64,000 nucleotides of DNA, taken from contig NZ_CP018221.1 of NCBI RefSeq assembly GCF_001890385.1, positions 1,475,501 to 1,539,500 on the forward strand, written 5' to 3'. Under the pieces are notes generated by a model that ran no database searches, was not told where the DNA came from, and was given only the letters and a program-made list of their open reading frames with translations. The position numbers were made by a program, and so were the translations under genes. Shown one piece after another: positions 32,612 through 41,796 of this stretch (positions are counted from its first letter, which is position 1; each line of letters begins with the position of its first letter). This DNA is from Tardibacter chloracetimidivorans (GTDB lineage: Bacteria > Pseudomonadota > Alphaproteobacteria > Sphingomonadales > Sphingomonadaceae).

Positions 32612-33377
32612 ATTGCATCATCCCGTCGACGGTGCTGATCACCTTGGAGTTCACTTCATAGGCGCGCTGGGTCTCGATCATGTTGACCAGTTCCTCGACC
32701 ATGTTGACGTTCGAGGTTTCCAGCATGTTCTGGCTGATCTCGCCCAGGCCATCGATGCCCGGCGTGCCCGCCTGTGGCGCGCCGCTGGCGGCGGTCTCCG
32801 CGAACAGATTGTCGCCCAGCGGCTGAAGACCCGCCGGGTTCAGGAAGTTTACAAGCTCGATCTGGCCGATCTGGCTCGGCTGGGTGTCCCCGGGGACCAT
32901 CACGGTCACCGTGCCGTCCTTGCCGATGGTGAGCGACTGCGCGCCTTCGGGGATGTTGATGTCGGGCTGAAGCGGATAGCCGTCGTTCGTCACCAGCCGC
33001 CCTTCGGAGCTGACGCTGAAGGAACCATCGCGCGTATAGGCGGTGCTTCCATCAGGCTTCTGCACCTGGAAGAAGCCCTGGCCGTTGATCGCCATGTCGG
33101 TCGGATTGTCGGTCGCCTGCATCGCCCCTTGCGTGTTGATCCGCTCGGTGCCGACCACCTTCACGCCCGTGCCGATGTTGAGGCCGGTCGCGTACTGGTT
33201 CGTCTGGTCGCTGTTCGCGCCCGCCTGCTTGTAGTTCTGGTACATCAGCGTCTCGAACTCGGCGCGGTCGCGCTTGAAGCCCGTGGTGTTGACGTTGGCG
33301 AGGTTGTTGGAGATCACGCGCATGCGCATGTCCTGCGCGTCCAGGCCGCTTCGTGCCGTATGCAAGGCAGAGGTCAT
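32592..33377 (-). CDS. flgG: Distal rod protein FlgG
   Basis: 261 residues. N-terminal ALHTARSGLDAQDMRMRVIS with NNLANVNTTGFKRDRAEFE is the rod/hook signature. The C-terminal VNMVEELVNMIETQRAYEVN then SKVISTVDGMMQYATQNM is typical FlgG. It forms the distal rod. It begins 16 bases after flgF. Confidence 0.97.
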   Translation of the reverse strand: MTSALHTARSGLDAQDMRMRVISNNLANVNTTGFKRDRAEFETLMYQNYKQAGANSDQTNQYATGLNIGTGVKVVGTERINTQGAMQATDNPTDMAINGQGFFQVQKPDGSTAYTRDGSFSVSSEGRLVTNDGYPLQPDINIPEGAQSLTIGKDGTVTVMVPGDTQPSQIGQIELVNFLNPAGLQPLGDNLFAETAASGAPQAGTPGIDGLGEISQNMLETSNVNMVEELVNMIETQRAYEVNSKVISTVDGMMQYATQNM

Positions 33378-33393
33378 TGCCGGTCCTTCCTGA

Positions 33394-34137
33394 CTATTCG
33401 AGCTTCAAGAGCGACGTGCTGTTCACGTCCATATCGCGCACGCTGCTGACCAGCTGGACCTGCACCTCATAGGCGCGGGCCTGCTCGATCATCTGCACCA
33501 TCGCGTCCATCATGTTGACGTTGGAGGATTCGAGGCTGCCGGTCTGGAGCTGCGCGGTCTGGTCCTGCGGCAGTTCCAGCCCGTCGTCGGACCGCATCAG
33601 ATTGTCGAGGCCCTTCTTCAGCCTTGCCGGATCGCCGGTCACCAGCTTGATGCGGCCGATCTGCGTGACCTCGGTCGCTTCCGCGCCCTGCGGCTGAATG
33701 CTGACCGTGCCGTCCGCGCCGATCTCCACCTTGTTGGCGGGCGGCACCGTGATCGGCCCGCCCTCGCCGATGACGGGAAAGCCGTCGCCAGTCTCCAGCA
33801 CGCCGGTCGCGCCGATCCTGAGATCGCCGCGCCGCGTATAGGCTTCGGTCCCGTCCGGCACCTGAACCGCCATCATGGCATCGCCCAGAAGCGCCACGTC
33901 CAGCGTGCGGCCGGTCTGGTTGATGACGCCCGTCTCCTGATCGGGAGCGAGTACGCCCTCCGCCGCCTGAATGCGGCTCTGGAACGACTCGCCGCCCTGC
34001 AGCACCCGGCTTTGCGACGCGCTGATGTCGCGCTTGAAGCCAAGGGTGGTCGCGTTGGCGACATTGTGCGCCAGCACGTCCTGCGCAGACATGGTGCTGC
34101 GCAGGCCGGACAGGGCGGTGTAGACGAGGCGGTCCAT
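33394..34137 (-). CDS. flgF: Proximal rod protein FlgF
   Basis: 247 residues, starting MDRLVYTALSGLRSTMSAQD with VLAHNVANATTLGFKRDISA, and ending with the paired C-terminal helix MVQMIEQARAYEVQVQLVSS. Length and context between flgE and flgG fit FlgF, a proximal rod component. Confidence 0.95.
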   Translation of the reverse strand: MDRLVYTALSGLRSTMSAQDVLAHNVANATTLGFKRDISASQSRVLQGGESFQSRIQAAEGVLAPDQETGVINQTGRTLDVALLGDAMMAVQVPDGTEAYTRRGDLRIGATGVLETGDGFPVIGEGGPITVPPANKVEIGADGTVSIQPQGAEATEVTQIGRIKLVTGDPARLKKGLDNLMRSDDGLELPQDQTAQLQTGSLESSNVNMMDAMVQMIEQARAYEVQVQLVSSVRDMDVNSTSLLKLE

Positions 34138-34165
34138 GATGGGCTCCGGTCCCGGTCAGATCGCG

Positions 34166-35464
34166 TTACGAGCGGATGTTGATGATGGCCGACGTCATCG
34201 TGCTGTCGGTCTCGATCGCCTTCGCATTCGCCTGGAAGTTGCGCTGCGCGGTGATGAGGTTGACCAGCTCCTCGGTGATGTCGACGTTCGACTGTTCAAG
34301 CGAGCCGGACCGGATGGTGCCGACGCCGCTCGACCCGGCTTCGCCAAGGATCGGCGCGCCGGACAGCCCGGTTGCGGTGTAATGGGCGTCGCCGGTCTGC
34401 TTCAGGCCGTTCAGGTTTGCAAAGCTCGCGACCGCCACCTTGCCGAGCGCCTGGGTCTCGCCATTGGTGAAGCTGGCGCGCACCACGCCGTCGCTGTCCA
34501 CCGTGACGCTGTCCAGCCGGCCGGAAGGAAAGCCGTCCTGCGTGAACGATATGATGGAAAACGGATCGGAATATTGGGTGGTCGCAGTGCCGTGATCAAG
34601 CGATACCGTCAGCGGATCGCCGCCGGGGATCGGCAGCGGATTGAAGCCGATCCCGGTGGTGGGCGTCACGAGCTGGCCGTTGGTGTCGAAGCTCAGCTGC
34701 ATCGGCGAAGCGCCGCTCGACGGCGTCAGTTCGGTCCCGTCCACGATCAGGTGGACATTCCAGTCGTTGGTGGTGGCCGCCGAATTGGAGCTGGAGGTGC
34801 GGACATAATAGATTTCCGCCGCCAGCGGATTGCCCAGCGAGTCATAGACCGTGGTCGACGTCATCTTGTTGTACGTCGTGGGGCTGTCCGGGTTGAACGT
34901 GTAGGGGTTCGTCACCGGATCGTAGATCGGGTTGTTGGGGATCACTTCCGCGTCGGACGGAAGGTTAAGCGCCAGGTTGATGCCCGTCGTCGCGCGGGGC
35001 TGGCCCGAGGTCAGCGGCAGGCGAAGCGCCCTTGTGTCGCTGATGCTGGTCGAAATGACGGTGCCGGAATCATTGACCGGATAGACCTGCAGCGCCTGGC
35101 CGCCGCTATCCACGACGAAGCGGTCGCTGTTGACGCTGAACGAGCCGTTGCGGGTGAAGCTCATGTCGGTGGTGCCGGACGTCGACTTCACCATGAAGAA
35201 GCCTTCGCCCATGATCGACATGTCCATCACGTTGAGCGACGACTGGATCGCGCCCTGGGTGAACTGCTGCTTAATCGTCTTCAGCGCCGTGCCCGAACCC
35301 GCGACGCGGCCCGCGCTCTGAAGCGCCGAGCTGGAGATGATGTCGCCAAACTCCGCGCGCGAACGCTTGAAGCCGATGGTGCCGACGTTGGCGATATTGT
35401 TTGATGTGGTCGAAAGGTCGGTCTGGGCGGCGTTGAGGCCGGTGAGCGAGGTGTACATTGCCAT
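34166..35464 (-). CDS. flgE: Flagellar hook protein FlgE
   Basis: 432 residues. N-terminus MYTSLTGLNAAQTDLSTTSN followed by NIANVGTIGFKRSRAEFGDI, and C-terminus QSNVDITEELVNLITAQRNF with a closing D0 helix. The central domains are Gly/Ser/Thr-rich, as in hook subunits. FlgD at the previous gene caps hook growth. Confidence 0.96.
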   Translation of the reverse strand: MAMYTSLTGLNAAQTDLSTTSNNIANVGTIGFKRSRAEFGDIISSSALQSAGRVAGSGTALKTIKQQFTQGAIQSSLNVMDMSIMGEGFFMVKSTSGTTDMSFTRNGSFSVNSDRFVVDSGGQALQVYPVNDSGTVISTSISDTRALRLPLTSGQPRATTGINLALNLPSDAEVIPNNPIYDPVTNPYTFNPDSPTTYNKMTSTTVYDSLGNPLAAEIYYVRTSSSNSAATTNDWNVHLIVDGTELTPSSGASPMQLSFDTNGQLVTPTTGIGFNPLPIPGGDPLTVSLDHGTATTQYSDPFSIISFTQDGFPSGRLDSVTVDSDGVVRASFTNGETQALGKVAVASFANLNGLKQTGDAHYTATGLSGAPILGEAGSSGVGTIRSGSLEQSNVDITEELVNLITAQRNFQANAKAIETDSTMTSAIINIRS

Positions 35465-35503
35465 GACTGGTCTCCTTGGGAAGGCTTTGAAACGCTGCGG
35501 GAA

Positions 35504-36184
35504 CTAGCTGCTGATCTTCTGGATCTTGTCGAACGACACCGGCCCGACGCCCAGCAGCTCGACGGTCATCGGTGAATTGGCGGTGGGAAGGCTGACGGCC
35601 TGGACAAGCGCATAGACCGAGGTGTTGAGCGCCTCGCGCTTGCCGCCGACATTGGCGGTCGCCTCGATCGTGACCGGGCCGGGCGTGACAGCCTCGCCCG
35701 CGTCGTTCTTGCCGTCCCAGGCGAAATCGTGCTTGCCCGCCTCCACCGCGCCGACCGAGATGGTCCTGAGCGTCTTGCCGGTGGAATCCTTGATCGCGAC
35801 GCTGGTGTCGGTCGAACCTTCGGGAATGTCGATCTGGCCATAGACCGCGCCGGTCGAATCCTGGACGGCGGTCGTGCCCGATGTGAGCGCATATTTGCCT
35901 ACCAGCCCGGTCGCGGTCGAAAGCTGGCCCTGGTTCATCGCTTCCAGAATATTGCCGAGCTTGGTGTTCATCTCGGTGATGCCGCTCAGCGACGAGAACT
36001 GCGCCATCTGTGCGACGAACGCTTCGTTCTCCACCGGCTTCAGCGGGTCCTGGTTCTTGAGCTGCGTGGTGAGCAGCTTCAGGAAATCGCCCTGGTCGAG
36101 ATTGGTCTTTTTCGTCGGCGCGTTGCTCGCGTCATAGCTGCGAATGCCGAGTGCGTTCAGATCAAGTGTCGAGGTGCCGCTCAT
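35504..36184 (-). CDS. flgD: Hook capping protein FlgD
   Basis: About 226 residues. The N-terminal region has the scaffold motif LDQGDFLKLLTTQLKNQDPL followed by KPVENEAFVAQMAQFSSL. The rest is a FlgD Ig-like/tudor region (GKHDFAWDGKNDAGEAVTPG). The ATG at 36184 has GAGG overlapping the flgC stop region, giving tight coupling. Confidence 0.94.
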   Translation of the reverse strand: MSGTSTLDLNALGIRSYDASNAPTKKTNLDQGDFLKLLTTQLKNQDPLKPVENEAFVAQMAQFSSLSGITEMNTKLGNILEAMNQGQLSTATGLVGKYALTSGTTAVQDSTGAVYGQIDIPEGSTDTSVAIKDSTGKTLRTISVGAVEAGKHDFAWDGKNDAGEAVTPGPVTIEATANVGGKREALNTSVYALVQAVSLPTANSPMTVELLGVGPVSFDKIQKISS

Positions 36185-36191
36185 CGCTGCC

Positions 36192-36602
36192 TCACTGTCC
36201 AAGTTTCAGGGTGTTGAGCATCAGCGACTTCGCGGTCTGGATGACCTCGACGTTGTTCTGATACTGGCGGGAGGCTTCCAGCAGCTCGACCATTTCCTGC
36301 GTCTGGTCGACGGCCGCCTCGTAGATATAGCCCTGCTTGTCGGCCAGCGGGTGGCCGGGGTCATAGCGCTTCACGGGCGTTGCGGTGCTGGTGACAATCT
36401 CGTCCACCTTCACCGTCGCGTTCGCGCCGCCCGTGGTTTCGTCGAACACGGTCTCGAACACGGGCTTGCGGGCGCGATAGACCTCCGCCTCGCTTTTCGC
36501 GATCGAACCTGCGTTGGCGAGGTTGCTGGCCGTCGTGTTCAGCCGCACGAGCTGCGCCGACATGGCGCGGCCGGAAATGTCGAATATCGAAAGGCCGGAC
36601 AT
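36192..36602 (-). CDS. flgC: Proximal rod protein FlgC
   Basis: 136 residues. N-terminus FDISGRAMSAQLVRLNTTAS then NLANAGSIAKSEAEVYRARK, C-terminus VEVIQTAKSLMLNTLKLGQ. It starts two bases after the flgB stop. Confidence 0.96.
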   Translation of the reverse strand: MSGLSIFDISGRAMSAQLVRLNTTASNLANAGSIAKSEAEVYRARKPVFETVFDETTGGANATVKVDEIVTSTATPVKRYDPGHPLADKQGYIYEAAVDQTQEMVELLEASRQYQNNVEVIQTAKSLMLNTLKLGQ

Positions 36603-36604
36603 GG

Positions 36605-36994
36605 CTATTCTCCCTTCATCGCGCGCATCAGCGTGTTGATGCGGCCGTTGAGGAAGGAGAGCGTCGTCTGATACTGGACGGCGTTTTCGCCGAACTTCGT
36701 CTGTTCGACCGAAAGCTCGACCGTGTTTCCGTCAAGCGACGACTGGACCGGTATCCGGTACAGCGCGTCGCCGCCGAACCCCGGCGTTCCTTGCGCAATA
36801 TGGGCAGCGCTGGTCGCCTGCAATCCGGCGCCCCCGCCTTCGGCCCGCTTCAGCTCCGCCGCGAAATCGATGTCGCGCGCCTTAAAGCCGGGCGTAGCGG
36901 CGTTGGCGATGTTCGACGCGAGCATCTCCAGCCGTTTCGAACGCAGTGCGAGAGCATCGCCATGCACACCGAAATATTTGTCGAGCACGTCCAT
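36605..36994 (-). CDS. flgB: Proximal rod protein FlgB
   Basis: 129 residues. [20 protein letters not shown] followed by [16 protein letters not shown] is the FlgB signature, with a C-terminal [20 protein letters not shown] helix. It is the first gene of the flgBCDEFGHIJKL operon and has a sigma-54 promoter 52 bases upstream. Confidence 0.96.
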   Translation of the reverse strand: MDVLDKYFGVHGDALALRSKRLEMLASNIANAATPGFKARDIDFAAELKRAEGGGAGLQATSAAHIAQGTPGFGGDALYRIPVQSSLDGNTVELSVEQTKFGENAVQYQTTLSFLNGRINTLMRAMKGE

Positions 36995-37045
36995 AAGCGT
37001 CGGTCCTGCAACTCCTCATCGCCGGGATTCCGGCAACAGGGGATC

Positions 37046-37061
37046 AGCAAACGCCGTGCCA
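37046..37061 (-). promoter_or_regulatory. Sigma-54 promoter of the flgB-flgL operon
   Basis: On the minus strand: TGGCACG, four bases, TTGCT, a full consensus match. The expected transcription start is near 37035, about 40 bases before the flgB ATG. Confidence 0.87.
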
Positions 37062-37378
37062 GTTTGGACAAAAGCGTGAATTTGCGCGGGTTTCGGCGCG
37101 CGATGCAGGCTATCGGGCGCGGCCCTGTCGGTGAATTGACGGGGTGATATGACGGCTTCCCGACGCCCATTTACACTCCAACGGCATGCTGAACTTCAGC
37201 AACCACACCCTTCATGTCGCGCAGAGACGCAAAGAGCGCAGAGAAGCCATGAGCGCCGAAGGCCCTTCATGGCGCTCTGGAGGCGGCAGCGGGACGCCGC
37301 GGGATTTCGCTTCACCAATCGCTCCGCGCCCTCCGCGTCTCTGCGCGATATCGCTTCTCCAGTCTCTGCGCGAAATGA
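37062..37378. other. Gene-free gap between flgB promoter and infC terminator
   Basis: I see no convincing gene here. It contains one 12-bp inverted repeat, GCGCAGAGACGC at 37219-37230 and GCGTCTCTGCGC at 37335-37346, with related AGAG/TCTCTGCG stretches between the arms. This looks like a different class of dispersed repeat. Confidence 0.5.
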
Positions 37379-37412
37379 AGAAAACCCGCCGCGACGGGGT
37401 CGGGCGGGCTTT
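37379..37412 (-). terminator. Rho-independent terminator of infC
   Basis: On the minus strand CCCGCC, a 12-base loop region, GGCGGG and then TTTT followed by a T-rich stretch. It begins about 22 bases after the infC stop codon. Confidence 0.75.
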
Positions 37413-37433
37413 CGACTCAGGCTTTGAGAACGC

Positions 37434-37982
37434 CTATTTCGGTGAAATCACCATCAGCATCTGACGGCCTTCCATGCGCGGATACTGCTCGATCTTGGCG
37501 ATCTCGTTCGTATCTTCCTGAACGCGCTGGAGAAGCTGCATGCCAAGCTGGCCATGGGCGAGTTCGCGGCCGCGGAAGCGCAGCGTGACCTTCACCTTGT
37601 CGCCTTCGCCGATGAACTTGTGGATGGCCTTCATCTTCGTCTCATAATCATGATCGTCGATGTTGGGACGCATCTTGATTTCCTTGATGTCCTGCGTCTT
37701 CTGGCTCTTGCGGGCGATGTTCGCCTTCTTCTGGGCCTCGTACTTGAACTTGCCGACATCGAGGAACTTGCACACGGGCGGATCGGCGCTGGGAGAAACC
37801 TCCACCAGGTCGAGCCCCGCTTCGGCGGCCTGCTCGATCGCCTCCCGCGTGTACATCACCCCCAGGTTTTCGCCCTCCTCGTCGATCACCCGCACCTTCG
37901 GCACGGTGATGAATTCATTGTAACGAGGACCATTGGTGGGCGGCGGCGGCGTCATCATGCGCCTTGACATGGGCGGTGGTAT
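37434..37982 (-). CDS. infC: Translation initiation factor IF-3, probable non-AUG start
   Basis: About 182 residues with the IF-3 N-domain ([20 protein letters not shown]) and C-domain (RRIKLRP-like [32 protein letters not shown]). IF-3 binds the 30S subunit and checks start-codon fidelity. The best ribosome site, AGGAG at 37991-37995, is eight bases before an in-frame ATA at 37982. The first ATG, at 37970, would be 20 bases away. This fits the known habit of infC to start on a rare codon for self-regulation, but the ATA start is inferred. The gene lies downstream of thrS. Confidence 0.9.
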   Translation of the reverse strand: MPPPMSRRMMTPPPPTNGPRYNEFITVPKVRVIDEEGENLGVMYTREAIEQAAEAGLDLVEVSPSADPPVCKFLDVGKFKYEAQKKANIARKSQKTQDIKEIKMRPNIDDHDYETKMKAIHKFIGEGDKVKVTLRFRGRELAHGQLGMQLLQRVQEDTNEIAKIEQYPRMEGRQMLMVISPK

Positions 37983-38123
37983 GGCAGGTTCTCCTGTTGT
38001 TGCCTCGGATAGATTCCAAGCACGCGATTTAGTGTGCCTTGGCGCAAAGCGGAAGCCCCATGCGAGGCCCGACCGCGCTTTTTATTCGTCTGTTGCATAG
38101 GCGCACGGGTTTCCCATGCTCCG

Positions 38124-38218
38124 CGTCATGCTGAATTCATTTCAGCATCCATGAACACCGTTGGGCGAGAACGGGTCACGGCGGTGTTCATGGATCCTGA
38201 AACAAGTTCAGGATGACG
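38124..38218. repeat. Dispersed palindromic repeat, thrS-infC gap
   Basis: Left hairpin ATGCTGAA / TTCAGCAT, then CCATGAAC, a spacer, GTTCATGG and a right hairpin ATCCTGAA / TTCAGGAT. This is the best-preserved copy of this family variant. Its right edge contains the thrS stop codon. Confidence 0.8.
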
Positions 38219-40220
38219 TGGATAACAGCTGTTTCCGATCCGGGGGCATGGCCTCGCCTCTCAACCACTCTGCAGCTTCAGCAAGGGTTTTCGACGTCTG
38301 TTCCTGCTGGCCGAGCGTCCGAATCGTGACGGTGCCCTCCTCCGCCTCGCGCTTGCCCACGACCAGCAGATAGGGCGTCTTGGCGAGACTGTGCTCGCGC
38401 ACCTTGTAGTTGATCTTCTCGTTCCGGAGGTCGCTCTCCACGCGGATGCCGGCCGCCTTCAGCCTGTCGACCACCTCAAGCGCATAGGAATCGGCGTCGG
38501 ACACGATGGTCGCCACCACCGCCTGCACCGGCGCGAGCCAGAGCGGCAGCCTGCCTGCGAAATGCTCGATCAATATGCCGATGAACCGCTCATATGAGCC
38601 GAAGATCGCGCGATGAAGCAGGACCGGGCGATGCCTCTCCCCGTCCTCCGCCACATAGCTTGCGTCCAGCCTTTCGGGCAGCACCCGGTCCGACTGGATC
38701 GTGCCCACCTGCCAGGTGCGGCCAATGGCGTCGGTCAGGTGCCATTCCAGCTTGGGCGCGTAAAAGGCCCCCTCGCCCGGCAGTTCTTCCCAGCCATATT
38801 CCTCGGTCGCGAGCCCCGCCGCCACCACCGCCTCGCGCAGTTCGGCTTCCGCCTGGTCCCACATCTCGTCGCTGCCGAACCGCTTTTCGGGCCTGAGCGC
38901 CAGCTTGATCGAATAGGTGAAGCCGAAATCCTTGTAGATCCGGTCGGCGAGCGCGCAGAAGTTGCGCACTTCCTCGACGATCTGGTCCTCGCGGCAGAAA
39001 ATGTGCGCATCGTCCTGCGTGAACTGGCGCACGCGCATCAGCCCGTGCAGCGCGCCGTGCGGCTCGTTGCGGTGGCAGCAGCCGTTCTCGTACAAGCGCA
39101 GCGGCAGGTCGCGATAGCTCTTGATGCCCTGCTTGAAGATCAGGATGTGCGCCGGACAGTTCATCGGCTTCAGCGCCATCCAGTCCGCCTCGCCCGAAAT
39201 CACCGGACCCTCGCCCTCGGTATTGGGCGTCTCGTCGGGGATGACGAACATGCTCTCGCTGTACTTGCCCCAGTGGCCGGATTGCTCCCACTGGCGCGCG
39301 TCCATGATCTGCGGCGTCTTGACCTCGCGATATCCCGCGCCGTCGATGGCGCGGCGCATATAGGCTTCCAGCTCTCGCCAGACCATATAGCCCCTGGGGT
39401 GCCAGAACACCGAGCCATGCGCCTCCTGCTGGAGGTGGAACAGGTCCATCTCCTGGCCCAGCTTGCGATGATCGCGCTTGGCCGCTTCCTCCAGCCGGTG
39501 GAGGTGCGCGTCGAGCTGCTTTCTGTTGAGCCAGCCGGTGCCGTAGATGCGCGACAGCATCGCGTTCTTCTGGTCGCCGCGCCAATAGGCCCCCGACACC
39601 CGCGTCAGCTTGAACGCCTGCGGATCGAGCTTGCCGGTCGACGGCAGATGCGGCCCACGGCACATGTCGAGCCAGTCGGAGCCCGACCAGTAGACGGTCA
39701 GTTCCTCGCCCTCGGGCAGTTCGGCCGCCCATTCGGCCTTGAACGTCTCGCCGCCGTCCTTCCAGCGCGCGATCAGGTCCTCACGCTTCCAGACTTCCCG
39801 ACGGAGCGGTTTGTCGGCGGCGATGATCTCTCGCATCTTCGCCTCGATGGCGGGCAGGTCCTCGTCCGTGAACGGCCGGTCCCTTGGCGCGAAATCATAA
39901 TAGAATCCGTCCTCGGTCGACGGGCCGAAGGTGATCTGCGTCCCCGGAAACAGGGCCTGAACGGCTTCCGCCAGCACGTGGGCGAAGTCGTGGCGGACAA
40001 GCTCCAGCGCGTCCGTCTCGTCCTTCGCCGTCACCAGCGAGAGCGTCGCGTCGGCCTCGAACGGCCGCCCGAGGTCGCGCAGCTCGCCATCGACGCGCGC
40101 GGCGAGCGAGGCCTTCAACAGCCCGGGGCTGATGCTTGCGGCGATATCGGCGGGGGTCGTTCCGGCCGCAACCTCTCGCACCGAGCCATCGGGAAGCGTG
40201 ACGGAGAGAGTGTCGGCCAT
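38208..40220 (-). CDS. thrS: Threonyl-tRNA synthetase
   Basis: 670 residues. A TGS domain comes first (about 1-65), then the editing domain with HxxxH (His77, His81 in RHDFAHVLAE). The class II catalytic core has MNCPAHILIF (zinc Cys), RLYENGCCHRNEPHGALHGL and VRQFTQDDAHIF, followed by the anticodon-binding domain. It charges tRNA-Thr. The ATG at 40220 is chosen over upstream codons. The last three codons and stop lie in a dispersed repeat. Confidence 0.97.
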   Translation of the reverse strand: MADTLSVTLPDGSVREVAAGTTPADIAASISPGLLKASLAARVDGELRDLGRPFEADATLSLVTAKDETDALELVRHDFAHVLAEAVQALFPGTQITFGPSTEDGFYYDFAPRDRPFTDEDLPAIEAKMREIIAADKPLRREVWKREDLIARWKDGGETFKAEWAAELPEGEELTVYWSGSDWLDMCRGPHLPSTGKLDPQAFKLTRVSGAYWRGDQKNAMLSRIYGTGWLNRKQLDAHLHRLEEAAKRDHRKLGQEMDLFHLQQEAHGSVFWHPRGYMVWRELEAYMRRAIDGAGYREVKTPQIMDARQWEQSGHWGKYSESMFVIPDETPNTEGEGPVISGEADWMALKPMNCPAHILIFKQGIKSYRDLPLRLYENGCCHRNEPHGALHGLMRVRQFTQDDAHIFCREDQIVEEVRNFCALADRIYKDFGFTYSIKLALRPEKRFGSDEMWDQAEAELREAVVAAGLATEEYGWEELPGEGAFYAPKLEWHLTDAIGRTWQVGTIQSDRVLPERLDASYVAEDGERHRPVLLHRAIFGSYERFIGILIEHFAGRLPLWLAPVQAVVATIVSDADSYALEVVDRLKAAGIRVESDLRNEKINYKVREHSLAKTPYLLVVGKREAEEGTVTIRTLGQQEQTSKTLAEAAEWLRGEAMPPDRKQLLSTSS

Positions 40221-40300
40221 AAATCCAGTCGCTTGCATGTGTGTTGTCAAAAATGCGCTCGACCCTTGGAAACGGCCGGGCAAACTGTCAAGGCAAAGCC

Positions 40301-41041
40301 ATGACCGAACTCAACTATATGGATCGCGGCGACGGCGTTCGCATCGCCTATCGCCACCGCCGGGGCAAGGGCCCGACCATCGTTTTCCTGCCCGGATATA
40401 TGTCTGACATGGAAGGAACCAAGGCCATCGCGCTCTGGGAATGGGCGGGGGTTGAGGGCCGGGCGATGCTGAGGCTCGACTATTCCGGCTGCGGCGCGTC
40501 GGAAGGGCCGTTCGAGGACGGAACGCTCGACCGTTGGCGCGACGACGTGCTGAAGCTGATCGACACTTTGGTCGAAGGTCCGGTGCTGCTGGTCGGCTCC
40601 TCCATGGGCGGCTGGCTGATGCTGCTGGTGGCGTGCGCAAGGCCGGAGCGGGTGAAGGCGCTCGTCGGGATCGCCGCCGCGCCCGATTTCACCAGCTGGG
40701 GCTTCACCGCCGATCAAAAGGCGCTGATCCGCGCGAAGGGCAGGATCGAGGAGCCGTCGGAATATGACGAGGCGCCCTATGTCACCACGCTGCGCTTCTG
40801 GGAGAGCGGCGAGCGCAATCTGTTGCTGAACGACCCCATCCCCATCGACGTTCCGGTCCGGCTGCTCCACGGGCATGACGACAATGACGTGCCCTGGCCG
40901 ATCTCGCCCAAGCTCGCCAACACGCTTCGTTCAGACGACGTTCGGACTGTGCTGGTCAAGAACGGCGACCATCGCCTGTCGCGGCCGGAAGACATCGGCC
41001 TGCTGCTGACGACCGTGTCCGAACTGCTGGAGATGGAATGA
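40301..41041 (+). CDS. Alpha/beta hydrolase
   Basis: 246 residues. Nucleophile elbow GSSMGG (Ser near residue 101), oxyanion strand TIVFLPGYMSDMEGTKA, acid HGHDDNDVPW and the catalytic His in GDHRLSRPED. The pattern is like the ABHD10-type serine hydrolases (acyl-thioesterase/depalmitoylase-like). The substrate is unknown. The start overlaps nothing upstream; the next gene starts with an ATGA overlap. Confidence 0.87.
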   Translation: MTELNYMDRGDGVRIAYRHRRGKGPTIVFLPGYMSDMEGTKAIALWEWAGVEGRAMLRLDYSGCGASEGPFEDGTLDRWRDDVLKLIDTLVEGPVLLVGSSMGGWLMLLVACARPERVKALVGIAAAPDFTSWGFTADQKALIRAKGRIEEPSEYDEAPYVTTLRFWESGERNLLLNDPIPIDVPVRLLHGHDDNDVPWPISPKLANTLRSDDVRTVLVKNGDHRLSRPEDIGLLLTTVSELLEME

Positions 41042-41796
41042 GCCTGCTTCTGATTCTCGCCGCCGTCGCCGCCCAGCCCTCCGGGGACGAGACGGACAGG
41101 TTCCGGCAATGCGCCGCGCTTGCGCAGAAGGATGCCAGCGCGGGCGTTGAAGCGGCGCAGGCATGGCAGGCCACGGGCGGCGACATACCGGCGCGGCAGT
41201 GCCTGGGGCTCGCCTATATGGCGATGGATCGCGCGGCGCCCGCGGCGGTCGTCTTCGAGCAGGCGGCGCGCGCGGCGGAGGCGGTGCAGGACCAGCGCGT
41301 CACCGATCTATGGGGTCAGGCGGGCAATGCCTGGCTTGTAGCGGGAGAGGCCGAAAAGGCGCGGGCCGCGTTCAACACCGCGCTGGCGCACGGCGGCGGC
41401 AGCGATGACTGGAAGGGCGAGCTTTATATCGACCGCGCACGGGCGCTGGTGGAGCTGGGGCAGCCGGACGCAGCGCGGGCCGATCTGGACAGGGCGCTGG
41501 AACTGGTTCCGGGCGATCCGATGGGATGGTTGCTATCGGCCACCCTCGCCCGGCGGCAGAATGACATCGCCCATGCGGCATTGCACATCGCGGAGGCGGA
41601 AAAGCGCGCGCCCGGCGACCCGAATATCGCACTTGAGGCGGGCAATATCGCCGGGCTGCAAGGCAGGCTGGCCGAAGCCCGCGAGAAATGGTCGGCCGCC
41701 GCGAAGGGCGACGGCCCGGCCAGCGCCGCCGCTCGGGCCGCGCTCGAGGCCAATCCTCCCGGCGACGTTCACCAGGGGAACGGAACCCCCCAATAG
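41038..41796 (+). CDS. Tetratricopeptide repeat protein
   Basis: 252 residues with a short hydrophobic leader (MSLLLILAAVAAQ), probably a signal peptide. It carries at least four TPR-like helix pairs: LWGQAGNAWLVAGEAEKARA, LYIDRARALVELGQPDAARA, GWLLSATLARRQNDIAHAAL, and IALEAGNIAGLQGRLAEARE. It is probably a periplasmic scaffold. It is translationally coupled to the hydrolase and overlaps the convergent PRC-barrel gene by 28 bases. Confidence 0.82.
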   Translation: MSLLLILAAVAAQPSGDETDRFRQCAALAQKDASAGVEAAQAWQATGGDIPARQCLGLAYMAMDRAAPAAVVFEQAARAAEAVQDQRVTDLWGQAGNAWLVAGEAEKARAAFNTALAHGGGSDDWKGELYIDRARALVELGQPDAARADLDRALELVPGDPMGWLLSATLARRQNDIAHAALHIAEAEKRAPGDPNIALEAGNIAGLQGRLAEAREKWSAAAKGDGPASAAARAALEANPPGDVHQGNGTPQ

